Below the pieces are notes generated by a model, which saw only the letters and a program-made list of their open reading frames with translations, did not search any database and had not been told where the DNA came from. From NCBI RefSeq assembly GCF_001625195.1, contig NC_054389.1:4956520-5020519 (forward strand): a DNA stretch of 64,000 bases, in the 5' to 3' direction. This DNA is from Drechmeria coniospora. Taxonomy: Eukaryota; Ascomycota; Sordariomycetes; Hypocreales; Ophiocordycipitaceae. Both the position numbers and the translations under genes were made by a program. Positions 45,946-57,800 of the stretch are shown here, one piece after another (within the stretch, counting starts at the first letter, position 1; every line of letters begins with the position of its first letter).

Positions 45946-48900
45946 TCACTGGTTTTGAACACCGTTCGCCGTCGACTCACCCGCCGCATCAACGCCGTTA
46001 ACATGCTCGTGTGCGGTGGAATGGCTGGTCGTTCCGTTTACGAGGGCAGCCTCCGGAGCGGCCGTCGTCTGACTCGCAGGAGATGACAAAAGGCCATTCG
46101 GCACCGACGCAGGAGTCTGCTGCTCCTCGAGCAAGTGTTGCAGACCCTGCTCCTTGCATAGGCGTTCGTAGTCCGGGTCGTCTCGCGAGACGCGAACCAA
46201 TCCCCGTCTCGGCACGCGATTCTCCGGAAACGGCGTCCTGCTGATCTGGTACCCACTGGCAATGTCCTCCCCGACGAAGACGCCGTTGACAAAGTACTGG
46301 TTGCGCGGCGCGTGACCGTGGTACTTGGCCGCCCCGGGATCCTTCTTCCACTTCGACTTGGTCACGGTCCACTTGGCAGCATCCGCTTCGCTTTCGAACA
46401 GCTCTCGATACTCGACCGCAACTTTGATGTTCAGAAGGTGCGGAACGTTGGGTATCGTGTATAGGAGATCGGACACCTGCGAGTGTGTGTCAGTAGAGTG
46501 CGAACAACGCCGGCGCAGGGAATGGGACGATCGCCCGAAGCATACCTTCACGAAGAACATGTCCAAGGCAAGAAACCTCTCCCACGCCGCCTTCCTGAGC
46601 AGATCTAGTTCCAGCGTGCGCAGGCTTGACGGCTTACGTCCGTCGTAGTACCCGGGAAGCTGTTGTCCAAGATCCCACCACTTGTGTTCGATCAGCGCGT
46701 AGCGAATACCCTCGGTTCCCCAAACGGTCAATTTAGCCAGCTTGCTCGCCGGCGTCCGTGACCACCCGGTATCTAGGCACCCCAAGTTAGCTCGGTTTCG
46801 GTTTAGAGACACCACAGCGCCGCTTACATCTCGAGAGGTTCAGATCTTTCTCGCCCAGCAGCAGCGCGACGTCCGTGTTGAGAACCCACTGTTCGCGACC
46901 GACCTCGGTCCCAGTCGTCTCCGGGTGGATTGTGTCGTAGCGGCAGCCGAGCAAGCGGGCGAACCTCTGGGCGACGGCGGGAAGCTTGGGATTCGGACAC
47001 GTATCCAACCATCGCAGCAGTGGTGGAAGCTTGTCCAGCCGGCATCGCTCCTGTTCCTCGTGGAGTCGCCTCTGTTCCGCCTCTCGAGCAGCTCGTTTCC
47101 GTTCCAGCTCTTCCCGGTGAAGACGTTCTCGCCGTTCCCGTTCCCTGCTTTCCTCCTCCTCGCGCTGCTTCCGAGCCGCTTCGGCGACCTCGCGTTCGAG
47201 CTGCTCCCTGCGCAGCTGCTCCTCTTGCTCGCGTCGTTTCTGCTCCTCCGCTTCCTTCTTCCGCCTCCTCTCCTCCTCGAGCCGTAGCCTTGCCTCCTCG
47301 CGTCGTCGCGCAGCAATCTCGGCCTCTCGACGCTCGCGGTCTGCCTGCTCTTGTCGCTTGCGCGCCTCTTCTTCTTCGCGCTTCCTCTTTTCCGCCTCCG
47401 CCTTGCGAGCCTGCTCCTCCTCCGCCTTCCTCCGTGACTCTTCGGCGTCGCGCTTCTTCTTTTCCTCCGCCTGGATCCGTTTGCGCTCGTCTTCCTTGGC
47501 CACCTCGGTGACGCGAATCTCCTCCATCTCCTTCTTCTTCACCTGCTCGTCCTGGACCTTTCTGGAGCTGGAGGCGTCGGGAACAACGGGAACTTGGGCT
47601 TGTACCATATCAAGCATGTGGACGTCGGCATCTTCGGACTTGACCTTGATCGACTTGCCGGTTCCGGCCTTTGCGCCGGCGGGATGCTGGGGGTCCCGCC
47701 GGTCCCTCCCTTCCTCGCGGTCCTTTCTGGAGAGCTTCGCAGAAGGGTCGCGTGGCAGGCTGGATTTATGTTGACGGCCGTCTGCCGAGGAAGGCTGTTT
47801 CAGGGACTTGTCCGTGCTCTCCACGTCAAGCCGTCGCCGCTTGACCGGTAATTCGCCGTGATCCTTGTCGGCATCGTTCGACCTCTCGGGCGTCATGCTG
47901 GCTCGGTGCCTCTTGGTTGCACCCTCGCCAGGTCCATGCTCTCGGAGCTCGTCTCGTTTCAGCGCCTTGGCCCTGCCGTGATACTTTTCCGACGACTTGC
48001 TCTTGTCGGCCGCGTCGTCGCTTCGTGGCTCGTTCGGGCTCGATGGATCCTTGAAGGCGCGCTTCTGCTTGTCGCGTTCTCGGCTCAGCTCGCCCTTGGA
48101 GACGAGCTTCCTTCGAGGCTTGGCAGCTTCTCCCTCGGACGACAGGGCCGTGAGATCCGACTCGGCGCGCACGGCCTTGGGCTTGTGAGGCCTTGCCGGT
48201 GAGACTTCTCGGTCGGAGACGTTTGCCGCGTCTTTCCTGACACGTTCGACGACACGCTTTGGATGATCATCCTCGCCACGATTTGCGAGCGAATTGGACC
48301 TCTTCTTTTCACGGGGACTCGTCAGCTTGGAAGCGGAGGCGAGCTTCTTCTTAGGGTCGACTTCGAGGGTTGGGCTCGAGTGGTTTCGCTTCAGAGGCCG
48401 GGAGACGTCTTTGCCGTCGTCTCGCCGTGACTCTCGTTCCCTTTCGCGCTCAAGCCGTCCTCCGGGAGATTTAAGCTTCAGGGTGTCCCGATGCGAGCGC
48501 TTATACTCGTCATAGGCATTCTTCAACTTCTGCTCCTCCTCGTGGCCATTCGGGCCTCCTCGACGCCGCGCAATCTCGTAGTAGGTCTCGCCCTTGAACC
48601 GGCGAGTCGGGTCGAAGCCTTGCTGCTCCAACAGGAGTTCGATGACTTTGATGTTCTCCTGGCCGATGGCGGCGAGCATCGGCGTCGCCAGCTCGGGCGT
48701 AAGTGACGGAACCGGGCTGGGGTCGGCGTTGGCGTTGCCGAGGCCGAGCAGCAGCTGCAGGACGAGATCGTGGCCGCCTCGGGCGGCGGCCACCATGGTT
48801 TCCGGATCATCAAACTTTTCCTTCACTTGCAATATGCGCGCGACGGTTTCCTCATCGCCGCGCCCGGCCGCTTGGCGCAACGTCTTGTCGTCCAAGGGCA

Positions 48901-50674
48901 TGTAGAGCAAGTCGTTCCTCGTCTTGGTGGAGCGAACGGTGCCGGCCCTGCGGCCGGTCGAGAGTGCCGCGGTGCCGGTCGGGGAGCGGCGAGGACTGTC
49001 GGGAGCATGTGCGTCCAAGTTGTCGTGATGCGAGTTGCGGTCCTCCGAGGTTCGGCCCCGTCGATCTCCGGCACGTTTTCGGGCCTCGAGAAGCACGGTA
49101 CGGATTTCATTGGCATTTTCCGTCTCATCCGTGACACGATCCAGCGGCTCCTCGCCGTTGACGTTCGCCTTGCGAGGGTTCACGCCAGCGGCCAAAAGAA
49201 GGTTGATGACGCCGAGGTGGCCGTTGTCGACGGCATCCAGCAACGGAGTGTCTTTGTCGTAGTTGACACAGTCGAGGTTGCAGCCAGCATCGATCAACAG
49301 CTTCACAATATCCTCGCAGCCATTAATGGCGGCGATCTGGAGCGGCGTGTTGCCGGCGTAATCTGCGACGTTCAAATCCTCGGGCCGCTCATGGAGTCGC
49401 TTCTTCGCGTTGTCGTACTCGGCACGCGCACAGGCGCGCGCCAAGAGGGTCTGGCCGTGAGCGTCGAGATGTTTCTTGTGGGGTGCCATCTTGGCCGGGG
49501 AGATGGCCGAATCGGCTGCCGTCGAAGTGGCAAGGTTGCGCAGCTTCGAGGTGCGCGGTTGCAGGGACTCGCTGTCGGAGGAGTCGGAGTGATAGCTCAC
49601 GGACTGGAGAGGTGGAGGCAGCTGCTTCTTCTTGTGATAGATGCTATTTGATGAATTCGGGGGCAGGTGTGTTGAAGTGCTCCGTCGACGGTGTCGGTTT
49701 TGGGGCGAAATCGACCTCGCACGGGAGTCCGGCGGGGCCTTCAAGGGTGTCTTGGATGGGCGCCTGCCGTCGACGTCCAGGCCAGCGCTGGTGGTGCGTT
49801 GACGGCTGGGCTTGCGAGCATCCGCCTCGTCATCGGATTCCGTCTTGGGGGCTTTTCGTTTGTGGGGCAGAGGTCGCTCGCCGGGCTTGAGTTTGTCGCG
49901 TAGGAATGATTTTGACGATGCCTTGTGTGATGAATGTTGATCGGAGTCGGAAAGAGAAGAGAGGCCGACATCAGAGCGATGCCTGCGATGAACCTGCTGC
50001 TGTCGTTGCGGCGGCTCCTGCTGCTCCTGCCGCTCCTGCCGCTCCTGCCGCTCCTGTCGGTGATGGTTTTGATGAGGTGTTTGAGAGGGCGAGGCGGGTG
50101 CAGAGCTCAGAGAGGCCGAAGCGGCACCGGCGTCCTTGCCGCGAGGACGACGGTCCTTTTCCAGCGCAGCCGAGCCCGAAGCGGAGAGGCGATGTTGCTG
50201 CTGCTGCTGCTGCTGCTGCTTCTTCTTATTCACGTTCAGGTTGCTGCCAGGGGCGCCGGCGGAGACTGGGGCCTTGGCGTCGCCTTCGTTGCTGCCGTTG
50301 CTCGGGTCGGCATCGTCGCTGATGGGTATTTGGCTGGGTTTGCGGCGCTTGCCGGCCTCGGCGTCGCTCTCACTCTTATCCTCCTGGCGAACCTTGCGGG
50401 CCTTGGAGGGAGAGCGGGCATGTTTACCAGGCAGGACGATGGTCTCGGCGTCCGAGTCGCGGTCGTCGGCATGGTCGTCGGGATGCGATGTCGGCGAGCC
50501 ATCATGGGCGGAAGGCGAGGCGGCCGCATTGTAACTTGCAGACTTCGGCCACGGGGCCTTCAGGTGGGTCGGCGAGGATGCCTTCTGGTCCGGCCCAGAG
50601 CTTCGCCGCTGCCGAGGGGAAGGAGCGCCAGCAGGCCTCGTCTGGGTCGACTCGGCAGCATTCTGCGCATCCAT
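45946..50674 (-). CDS. Ankyrin-repeat/coiled-coil protein, HOS4-like (Set3 complex type)
   Basis: Exons 50674-46828, 46772-46546 and 46476-45946 give about 1534 residues. The order is: a disordered Ser/Pro/Lys-rich N terminus (1-400) with a poly-Gln run and RQE repeats; ankyrin repeats at about 400-515 (NVADYAGNTPLQIAAINGCE, DKDTPLLDAVDNGHLGVINL) and again at about 590-710 (DDKTLRQAAGRGDEETVARI); a charged region; a long Glu/Arg coiled coil at about 1060-1210; and a conserved C-terminal domain split by introns (HEEQERCRLDKLPPLLRWL, TVWGTEGIRYALIEHKWWDL). This architecture matches fungal Hos4/Hif2-type subunits of the Set3 histone deacetylase complex. The assignment is by architecture plus C-terminal resemblance. 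The frame is open to an ATG at 50914, but MDAQNAAES is the likelier start. Confidence 0.82.
50015..50058. repeat. 9-bp coding repeat (Arg-Gln-Glu) in the HOS4-like gene
   Basis: Tandem 9-bp units (CTCCTGCCG on the plus strand) encode consecutive Arg-Gln-Glu triplets on the minus strand. A (CAG)n run encoding poly-Gln lies nearby at about 50196-50220. Confidence 0.88.
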
Positions 50675-52842
50675 GTCATTTATCTGCGAGAGGAGCAAGC
50701 GACTACCACCATCCTGGAGATGGGAGACCGAAGGGGATTGGGGGCGGGGGGATGGGGGACACGTTGCTCTGGTCGAGGGCGACGAGGAGGGCGCCGACGG
50801 GCGGGGGCCGGCGGGAGGTTGAGTAGTTGTGCAGGTGAAGCGAGGATCAGAGGCGAAATCGGGCGATTGATTTGGCTCGTCAGCAACGGCCACGGGTGGC
50901 AGCAAAGCAGCCAAAGGTACGGTCGAATGCTGTCGTGATGGGTGGGCAGCGCAGCCCCTATCGAGGGTCCCGACGACGACGAATCCGAAATGAGCGACCA
51001 GGGACGGGCGGGCGGGGGAGTTGATCGCTTCACCGAATGTAGGGCGCGTCGGTGGGGAAAGTCCAAAGGAAATGAGAAGGGCAACCTATGCGTCGGATTC
51101 TCCAGCGGCGGCATGCATAGACGGACGATGGTGACGGGTGACGGACGGGTGACGGGGACGGTGACGGGGGATGAGAAGTACGAGTATTGACGATCACGGC
51201 CTCTACTTTCCGACCGCAGAGCAGATGGATGGTGGGTGCTGCGGGCTAGGGGAGGTAAGTTGGCAGGGTGGTAGGGTAGGTAGGTACCTAGTAGGTACAT
51301 TGAACGGAGCAGGTTGGCAAGTACTTAGTAATGCCTTGCAGGCTGGATGGGTAGAACGTACCTGGGGAGCATACTGTAGTGGGTGGGTACCTAGTACCTA
51401 GGGATGCTCGTAGCAGGCATTTTTGATAGGGTTCAATGTACTAGCACAAGTACCTACAGTACTTACTTGACTGGCAGGCAAGACGGACGGGTCGGAAGAA
51501 TGGACGCCGCCAATATGACTAGGCACGACAGCGACAAAATGCTGGAGCCTCTGCCTGGAGGGAAATGAAGCCGCAAAAGTCTGATCTAGCCGTCTGATTG
51601 GTCCACCCAGGGGCGGATCCGGCGAGCTAGAGGCGAGGCGAGCGCAGCGTTTGGGCCGAAACACTGAGGCAGCAGCCAGCGCAGCCACAACTGCTCAGCC
51701 ATTGCACGAAAGATGTCATGACTGCCTACTTACGACTTGCAGTACATGAGTGAGTATGGGCATGAGTAGGTTGCGTACAATTACGGAGTCCTGCGCGCCT
51801 AGATTCAGTAAGTGCACAAGTGCGGCATACATATGGTTTGGGTAGGGATCATTCAGCCATTCTTCCGTACTCAGCAAGCTCTGACCTCCGAGGCAGCATC
51901 AGCTGGTGTTGATTTGCGGCTCCTCTCCTGCTTGCCACCCATTATCAGTCAATATTTTACTACGACCACGACCGAACCGTCGACAAAGGTCGATCTACAT
52001 GCGCAAGTGCCGGTGCTTTCATACGTAGCCGGCAAGAATTCCAAGCTTATGGCAAGCAAAAACCTGCATCTGGCTTAGCCAGTTGCCCGTCCCCTAGTCG
52101 CCGCATCTCCCACTCTTCGCTTCGACCGGCCTTGTCAATACACGCGGTAATATTTACTATAGTCAGTCCATCGGGCATTTATGAATTACATCGTCATCCT
52201 CGTGCTCGCAATGATGACTCATTGATCAGGAGCAAGCGAACGAACCGCTCCTCCCAACTCTCCCCATCTGCCGATGCACGTACTGTAGAGCGAGCGTGGA
52301 CACGTGATGCTTCTACTTGTACAGTACTATATGCGACTAAACCCGTTTCCTTGTACTGATTAGGCTAGTGCGATTTGCACCAAGCTTTGATGACACAGAG
52401 GGGTTAGCCGGCTCCGAGGCAATATTAGTACAGGTACAGTACAGTACTCCGCACAGAGCACTATACTTGCGAACTAGCAAGTACTCATATCGCACTAAGC
52501 TTAATAGTACTGTAACCGGTCGACAGCTGCGTGCACATACTTAAGTACTTGCTTACAGTAAGTGCTGACTTAAGTACTGGTTCTTGCGGTAAGTATTTGG
52601 CGTACAGGCGTTGCACCACTATGCTCGAGTATGCTCGTACGATGCGTTGAAACGCCCATCTCGTCCACCTCAGCATCCACGGACCGGGGCCCACGGCGAC
52701 GACACCCTCGACGTCGCTGCACCGCAACCCACCGGCCTTTGTTACCACAACTACGTACCGAACGAGTCCGGCACAGCGCCCAGGTCTACTCGAACAGCCG
52801 ACGGCGGACAGTCCTCACCCCTCGGTTGCCGCCGGGTCGGTC
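50675..52842. other. Divergent intergenic region HOS4-like / ALKBH6-like
   Basis: 2.2 kb. 50675-50940 is probably the 5' UTR of the HOS4-like gene (the frame stays open there). 51250-51480 and 52420-52600 carry many TAC-type words. I see no supported gene, tRNA or mobile element. Confidence 0.6.
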
Positions 52843-53757
52843 ATGGCCTCCTCCCTCCCACCATCTCTCGAGCAGGCAAGAATCCAAGGCCTTCCTTCGA
52901 CGGCCTACTACATACCCAATTTCATCAGCGAGGAAGAGGAAGACTCCATCCTGGCAAAGGTGCGTTTCTAGCGCCGATGTCGGCCTCATCCTGTTCGCCG
53001 CATGTGTTTTACTTCCCCCGGCCCGCAGTTGCCTGGTGCTGACGAGGGAGCCGTGCAAGGTCGCCTCGGCACCCAAGCCTCGGTGGAAACAGCTCACGCA
53101 CCGCAGGCTCCAAGCCTGGCCATCCGAACTCGTCCGAGACAGGCTTCTGCACGCACCGCTCCCCTCGTGGCTAAGAGACCCTGTCGTCCCGCGGTTGCAA
53201 TCACTCCCGCTGTCCGACAGCAACCCGGCGGACATATTTGAAGGCAGCCCGCATCGAGGACCGAACCATGTTCTCATTAACGAGTATCCTCCGGGCATAG
53301 GCATCATGCCGCATAAGTTAAGTGCTCGCATCTGGTGGAGGGATGATCCGTCATGTCTCCAGATGCTTCCAGGAATGCTCATCCGACGTAGGACGGCGCG
53401 GCGTACTGGCCAGTTGTCTGCACCGTCAGTCTAGGCGCCAGTCTCTGCCTGAATCTGCATCGTACAAGAGACGATGGTGCCCTCGACCCGACGCCGGCTT
53501 GGCGAATTCTCCAAGAACCCCGTAGTCTTCTCATCACGACGGAATGTCTCTATACCGATTACCTCCACGGCATCGCCGACATTGACGAGGACGTCAACCT
53601 GTCGGCAGAGGGGGGCGTGGTCAACTGGCCATTGCTTCGCGATCCCGATGCGCACGCAGATGGTCGCAACGTTCGCAAACTTCGAACGAGCCTGACCTTC
53701 CGAGACGTTGTCAAGGTGTCGACAATGGGAACCAAGTTGCCCATGCTGGCCAGGTGA
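52843..53757 (+). CDS. ALKBH6-like Fe(II)/2-oxoglutarate dioxygenase with an anomalous splice donor
   Basis: Exons 52843-52959, 53060-53317 and 53392-53757 give 246 residues. The start MASSLPPSLEQARIQGLP is followed by AYYIPNFISEEEEDSIL, PKPRWKQLTHRRLQAW, the NEYPPGIGIMPH strand, AAYWPVVCTVSLGASLCLNL, LLITTECLYTDYLHGI and RTSLTFRDV, the AlkB order. The metal site H-x-D straddles intron 2 (His before it, Asp after it), with the distal His in YLHGI and the 2-oxoglutarate-binding Arg in RTSLTFR. ALKBH6 is a poorly understood AlkB relative. Both flanking exons are fully open, yet the base after the in-phase exon 2 end is TT (AAG then TTAAGT) rather than GT. Any GT within reach breaks the frame. 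Confidence 0.82.
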
Positions 53758-53802
53758 CGGGCGGGCTTACGCCATCGCCGCATTCCTTTGCTTTCTATGG
53801 GG

Positions 53803-54812
53803 CTAGAATACGAAGGGGATCATGGCCCATCGAGCGGCGATCTTGTCAGCCCCAAACTTCTGGGCGTACCACTGCTTGGTACCCTGGGCCGTGGCCCCGA
53901 GGTTGACTACGACGAAAACGGCGCCAGACAGAACCGAGGTGTTGAAGAAACTGCCAGCCGGCGCCACCATGAGGGCGATGGCGAGGTAGATGACGCATTC
54001 GCATGTGTAGTGAGGGCAGACGAGATAGCCAAACGCGCCCTCGCTGGGAAGGGTGTACTTTTTGAGGCTGGCAAGGTGCCGATGGCACTGGTTCTGCGTC
54101 AGCCAGGCGGCGACGAAGACGACCATGGCAGCAATGTCCCGGGAAGTGAAGGTCAGGGCGAGGTGGTGTTGCGACGTCCACGAATCGAGAATGGCGCCTG
54201 CCGACGTGCCCGTGTTAGTCCTATCCGTAGGGCGCGACGGCGGTGACGGATGCCAAACTCACCCGACCCTTCGATCCAGACGGCAACATTGATGGCGGCG
54301 TAATAGGCCAGAGCCAGGATCCAATGGGCCAAGAGCATGGGGGTTCGTCCCGGCTTGAGGACGAAGAAGCACTCGTACAGACGTCTTGTGCCTTGCGAGA
54401 CCATCATCAACCATGCCAGCAAGATGTGTCCCATACCCACCGAGGGGCCTCCCGATCGAGCTTGCGCCTCTGCCAGCGAGGCCAGGAACGACCCTCTCCG
54501 AGCGTATTGCCAGGCCCAAAAGGCCGACGAGAAGACGGAGAGGGCGTAGAAGTGCCAGAACCACGAGTGCGGAACCTGGGCGGAGCTCATGAGCGAAGTG
54601 GCCAAAGCCAGCACGCTTCTTGACTTGCCGCTGCTCTTGCCGTTCAGCTGGTGGCCATTGTTGGCCCGTCTAGCACCGTAATCTATGAGCTCGCCGCGGA
54701 CGTCGCGCGGGAGGACGTGCAAGGCGAGAATGCCGCCTGCGGCAGCGAGAAAAAATGCTTGAACCCATGTGCTCGGTGGCAGCAGAGCGATGCTGCTTTT
54801 GAGATGGTCCAT
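53803..54812 (-). CDS. DFG10: Polyprenol reductase (Dfg10/SRD5A3 family)
   Basis: Exons 54812-54263 and 54197-53803 (65-nt intron, phase 1) give 314 residues. It is a multipass membrane protein: helices in VQAFFLAAAGGILAL, FYALSVFSSAFWAWQYA, HILLAWLMMVSQGTRRLYE, LAHWILALAYYAAINVAVW, IAAMVVFVAAWLTQNQ and SVLSGAVFVVVNLGAT. The C-terminal steroid-5-alpha-reductase signature is present: GTRRLYECFFV, CHRHLASLKKYTLP, GYLVCPHYTCE and the terminal AQGTKQWYAQKFG. The enzyme reduces the alpha-isoprene of polyprenol to make dolichol for N-glycosylation, in the ER membrane. Its stop is 45 bp from the stop of the convergent ALKBH6-like gene, so the transcripts very likely overlap. Confidence 0.92.
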
Positions 54813-57800
54813 CGATGGTCTCCAAAAAATCACTCGTCACGACGGACGTTCACTCACTCCTATGAGCCAGGTCATGTGTAAGTACAGTAAGTACTCCGTA
54901 ATAATACAAGTAATAGTGCAAGTCTTGATTAAACATGGAATACGGAGTATTACGGAGTACTTATGTACGTCGACTTGAACTGCAGGACAGAAATAGAGGA
55001 GGATCACGGAATAACATATGTCCGAAATTAGGTTTCAATCATGGGCGACTTAAGTTTATACAAGCATTGTAAGTAAGTACAGTAATAATAATATTTACAA
55101 GCTATGACAACAATATTGTATTTACTAGAGCGTTAATACTCCGTACCACTTGCACACTCTGTACATTTAATTGTGCAATACCTCGAGTTTAAGTCCGGAT
55201 TATAATACTCCGTAATACCCCGTACTCCGTGAACCATACTTGTACACTACATATTGACAGTGCTCCGTACCGGTAGAGCCCTTCCCAACGAAGCCTGGAT
55301 TCGGTTTGTTGGTGCATGTGCACAAGGATACTCCGTACATGTAATGGCACATCTCCCAGAAGCATTCAGTGGCACTGGCCAGCCAGATGAGATGCAAAGA
55401 CGACCGCGACTTTGGTCCAAGGCCGAGCGTCCATCTCTCAACTTAGGGCTATAGGCGGGCTTGTGAGAGACGATCGACCGTGGCTCCATATCTGGATCAC
55501 TGAGGGACTTGTTCAATTCCTTTCTTGGACAGTCGATCCTGATTCGATGATAACTACTAGCGAGGTATGGTCGAGATGGGTAGGTTTTACTCATGACGAG
55601 GAATGCAATAGTCTAACCAGTGAGGCTCGTATAGTGAATATTAATGCATATATATATTCCAAGCATGAAATCGGCACTTGAAGGATGCTGAAGTCATACT
55701 TTCACCCAATGGATCTTGGTGACGGGCGTACGAATGCAACTACGTAGTGCTGCATGCCTCCGGATTGGATGAAGCAGTTCACCCTACCAACGTACCTTAG
55801 GCCTTTACCTCTCGTTGACCAATACTGACTTGCAATGCGGGGATTCTCAGGGCAGCCAGGGATGATGCAATCTTTGTACTTGCTTGGTCACGGTAATCCT
55901 ACTACTTGGCTGTAGTTTGTACTTGTGCCGAGAAGGTGTACGAGCGCGGTGGGACCAAGGGACAGTAAATTATAAGCACTCCGTACATGACTACTTATGT
56001 AGGTTACAGTATGGCAATGATGGGGCATTTTGTGGAATCGTGACGGGACGCTAGTTGTAGTGTACTGTAAGTAAGTATGTTGCCTAGAGTGGTAATAATA
56101 CAGGTACAGTACTTACAGTACAGTACTGCAGCTACAATATGGGGACAAAAGTTCTGTGTAATACTTAAGGCGCGCTATAGGCGTAGGCCTTACGTATGAG
56201 CGACTGTGAGGTGTAATTAGTTCCCACGCGAAGTGCGGATACTGGCGGATCTTTCGATAGGTACTTAGTTTTGGCCATTTGGTCTAACGGCTAACTGATA
56301 TGTTGTCAATATGGGCACACCTCCCCATTTGTGTTACAGATGTCTTGAATTCGTTGATTGAATCGATGCCTCGGCGCCTAGCAGCAGTTGTAGTTGCAAA
56401 TGGCTAGCATACAAAGTACTTGGTAGTACTTTTAGAAAGAGCATATTTGTACAAGTATAGACTATTTAATAATTTTATAATTGATTGTATTATGGTACGG
56501 AGTACGGAGTACTGTACAGTACTGTAATCTGTATCACTCCGTACTGTTTGTTAATTTCATTTTGGGTGGGGTCGACCGGATCCTTTGTCACCCTGTAGTT
56601 GCCAAGGCTACCCGTACTCTACAGTAATACCCAGAGCTTCCATGGTTTGATTTATCCACACTCTGAAGCCAGTTCCCGGCGCACGATTCTGCTCAGTATC
56701 GTTTGGTAGTCAAGTATGAACCGGCTACTTGAGAAAAAGGGACACATACTGTTGACGATAGCCAGCCGTGATTGATGAAGAAAGACTGTCCAAGGGGGTT
56801 TTTCCGTGAATGTTCCGCGAGAATATATTCACATTGAACGACCAAAAACCCCCGAGGCTACCTGGTGTAGGGCGTAAGTACTGTAATTAGCCTCGTGTGG
56901 TACCTCTACGGCCATGGATTGTTTGTATCCTGCGCCGACTTCGGTTGGTTGACAGCGAGCTCCGTACGTCGAGGCCGGTCTCGGTCTCGCAAACTCAGTG
57001 ACAAGAATTAGGAAGTATGCCCACTGTCTAGCTGTCCAATTTTCGCAGCGGTACGGAGAATTCCCTGTTCCTTCCCTTCATCATGATTGCCTCCCTTGCA
57101 TCACTCGATCCGTCCTCGCGTCACTCCTCCATCTCGTATCGTACCACGACATCTCCTGTGATAAGAGCCCGTACCTGAATAGAAAAGAAGAGCAACTCTA
57201 ATGTTGTAGAATTATAAATATTAGTACATCAACTGCCGATTGATAGATAGTGAAGATCCACCTTCGTACTGGGTCACTCACTCTTACCACAGGTTTTTTT
57301 TTGCGGCACACAGGACTATTGGTACGGCGACATGCCACAAGAGATACGAACGGTGCCTATTTTGGTATCAAGATTCAAAAGGTATTCGTGCAACTTCATA
57401 AGTATTTACACACAAAAAGCATAACGTAACGATTGCTATGCCATAAGAACAGGAGGCTGCACGTGAATTCCCCAGTAGAGATCATCATAGCAGCATTCCC
57501 ACTTGACTGCACTTGTACGACACGCCAACTTGCACAATGCCAGAAGCATCAATGAATGCATTTATACTCCATAGAAACGGACTGCACGAGCAGTGTCGGA
57601 GCCAATAAGCATGGTCACATGCCCGAACCCGCAATGCCCACTTTGCCGACAACCAAGTACTTCAGTAAATGTTGTGTACATGTACTTGCTTTTACACCGG
57701 GCACAGTAGTATTCATTACGCTATAATACCAAAGTATTGTTCGCTTCTCATACATGTGCATCTGCTCGAACTGTGCAGGGTATTCCTCCGTACTAACTAT

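Noticed and set aside
50674..50914. Upstream in-frame ATG extending the HOS4-like protein by 80 residues
   Set aside because: The extension is low-complexity Pro/Ser; the internal ATG at 50674 opens the protein more plausibly, though the longer form is not excluded.
49934..50938. 334-codon plus-strand frame over the HOS4-like gene N terminus
   Set aside because: Shadow of low-complexity coding sequence on the other strand; no motif.
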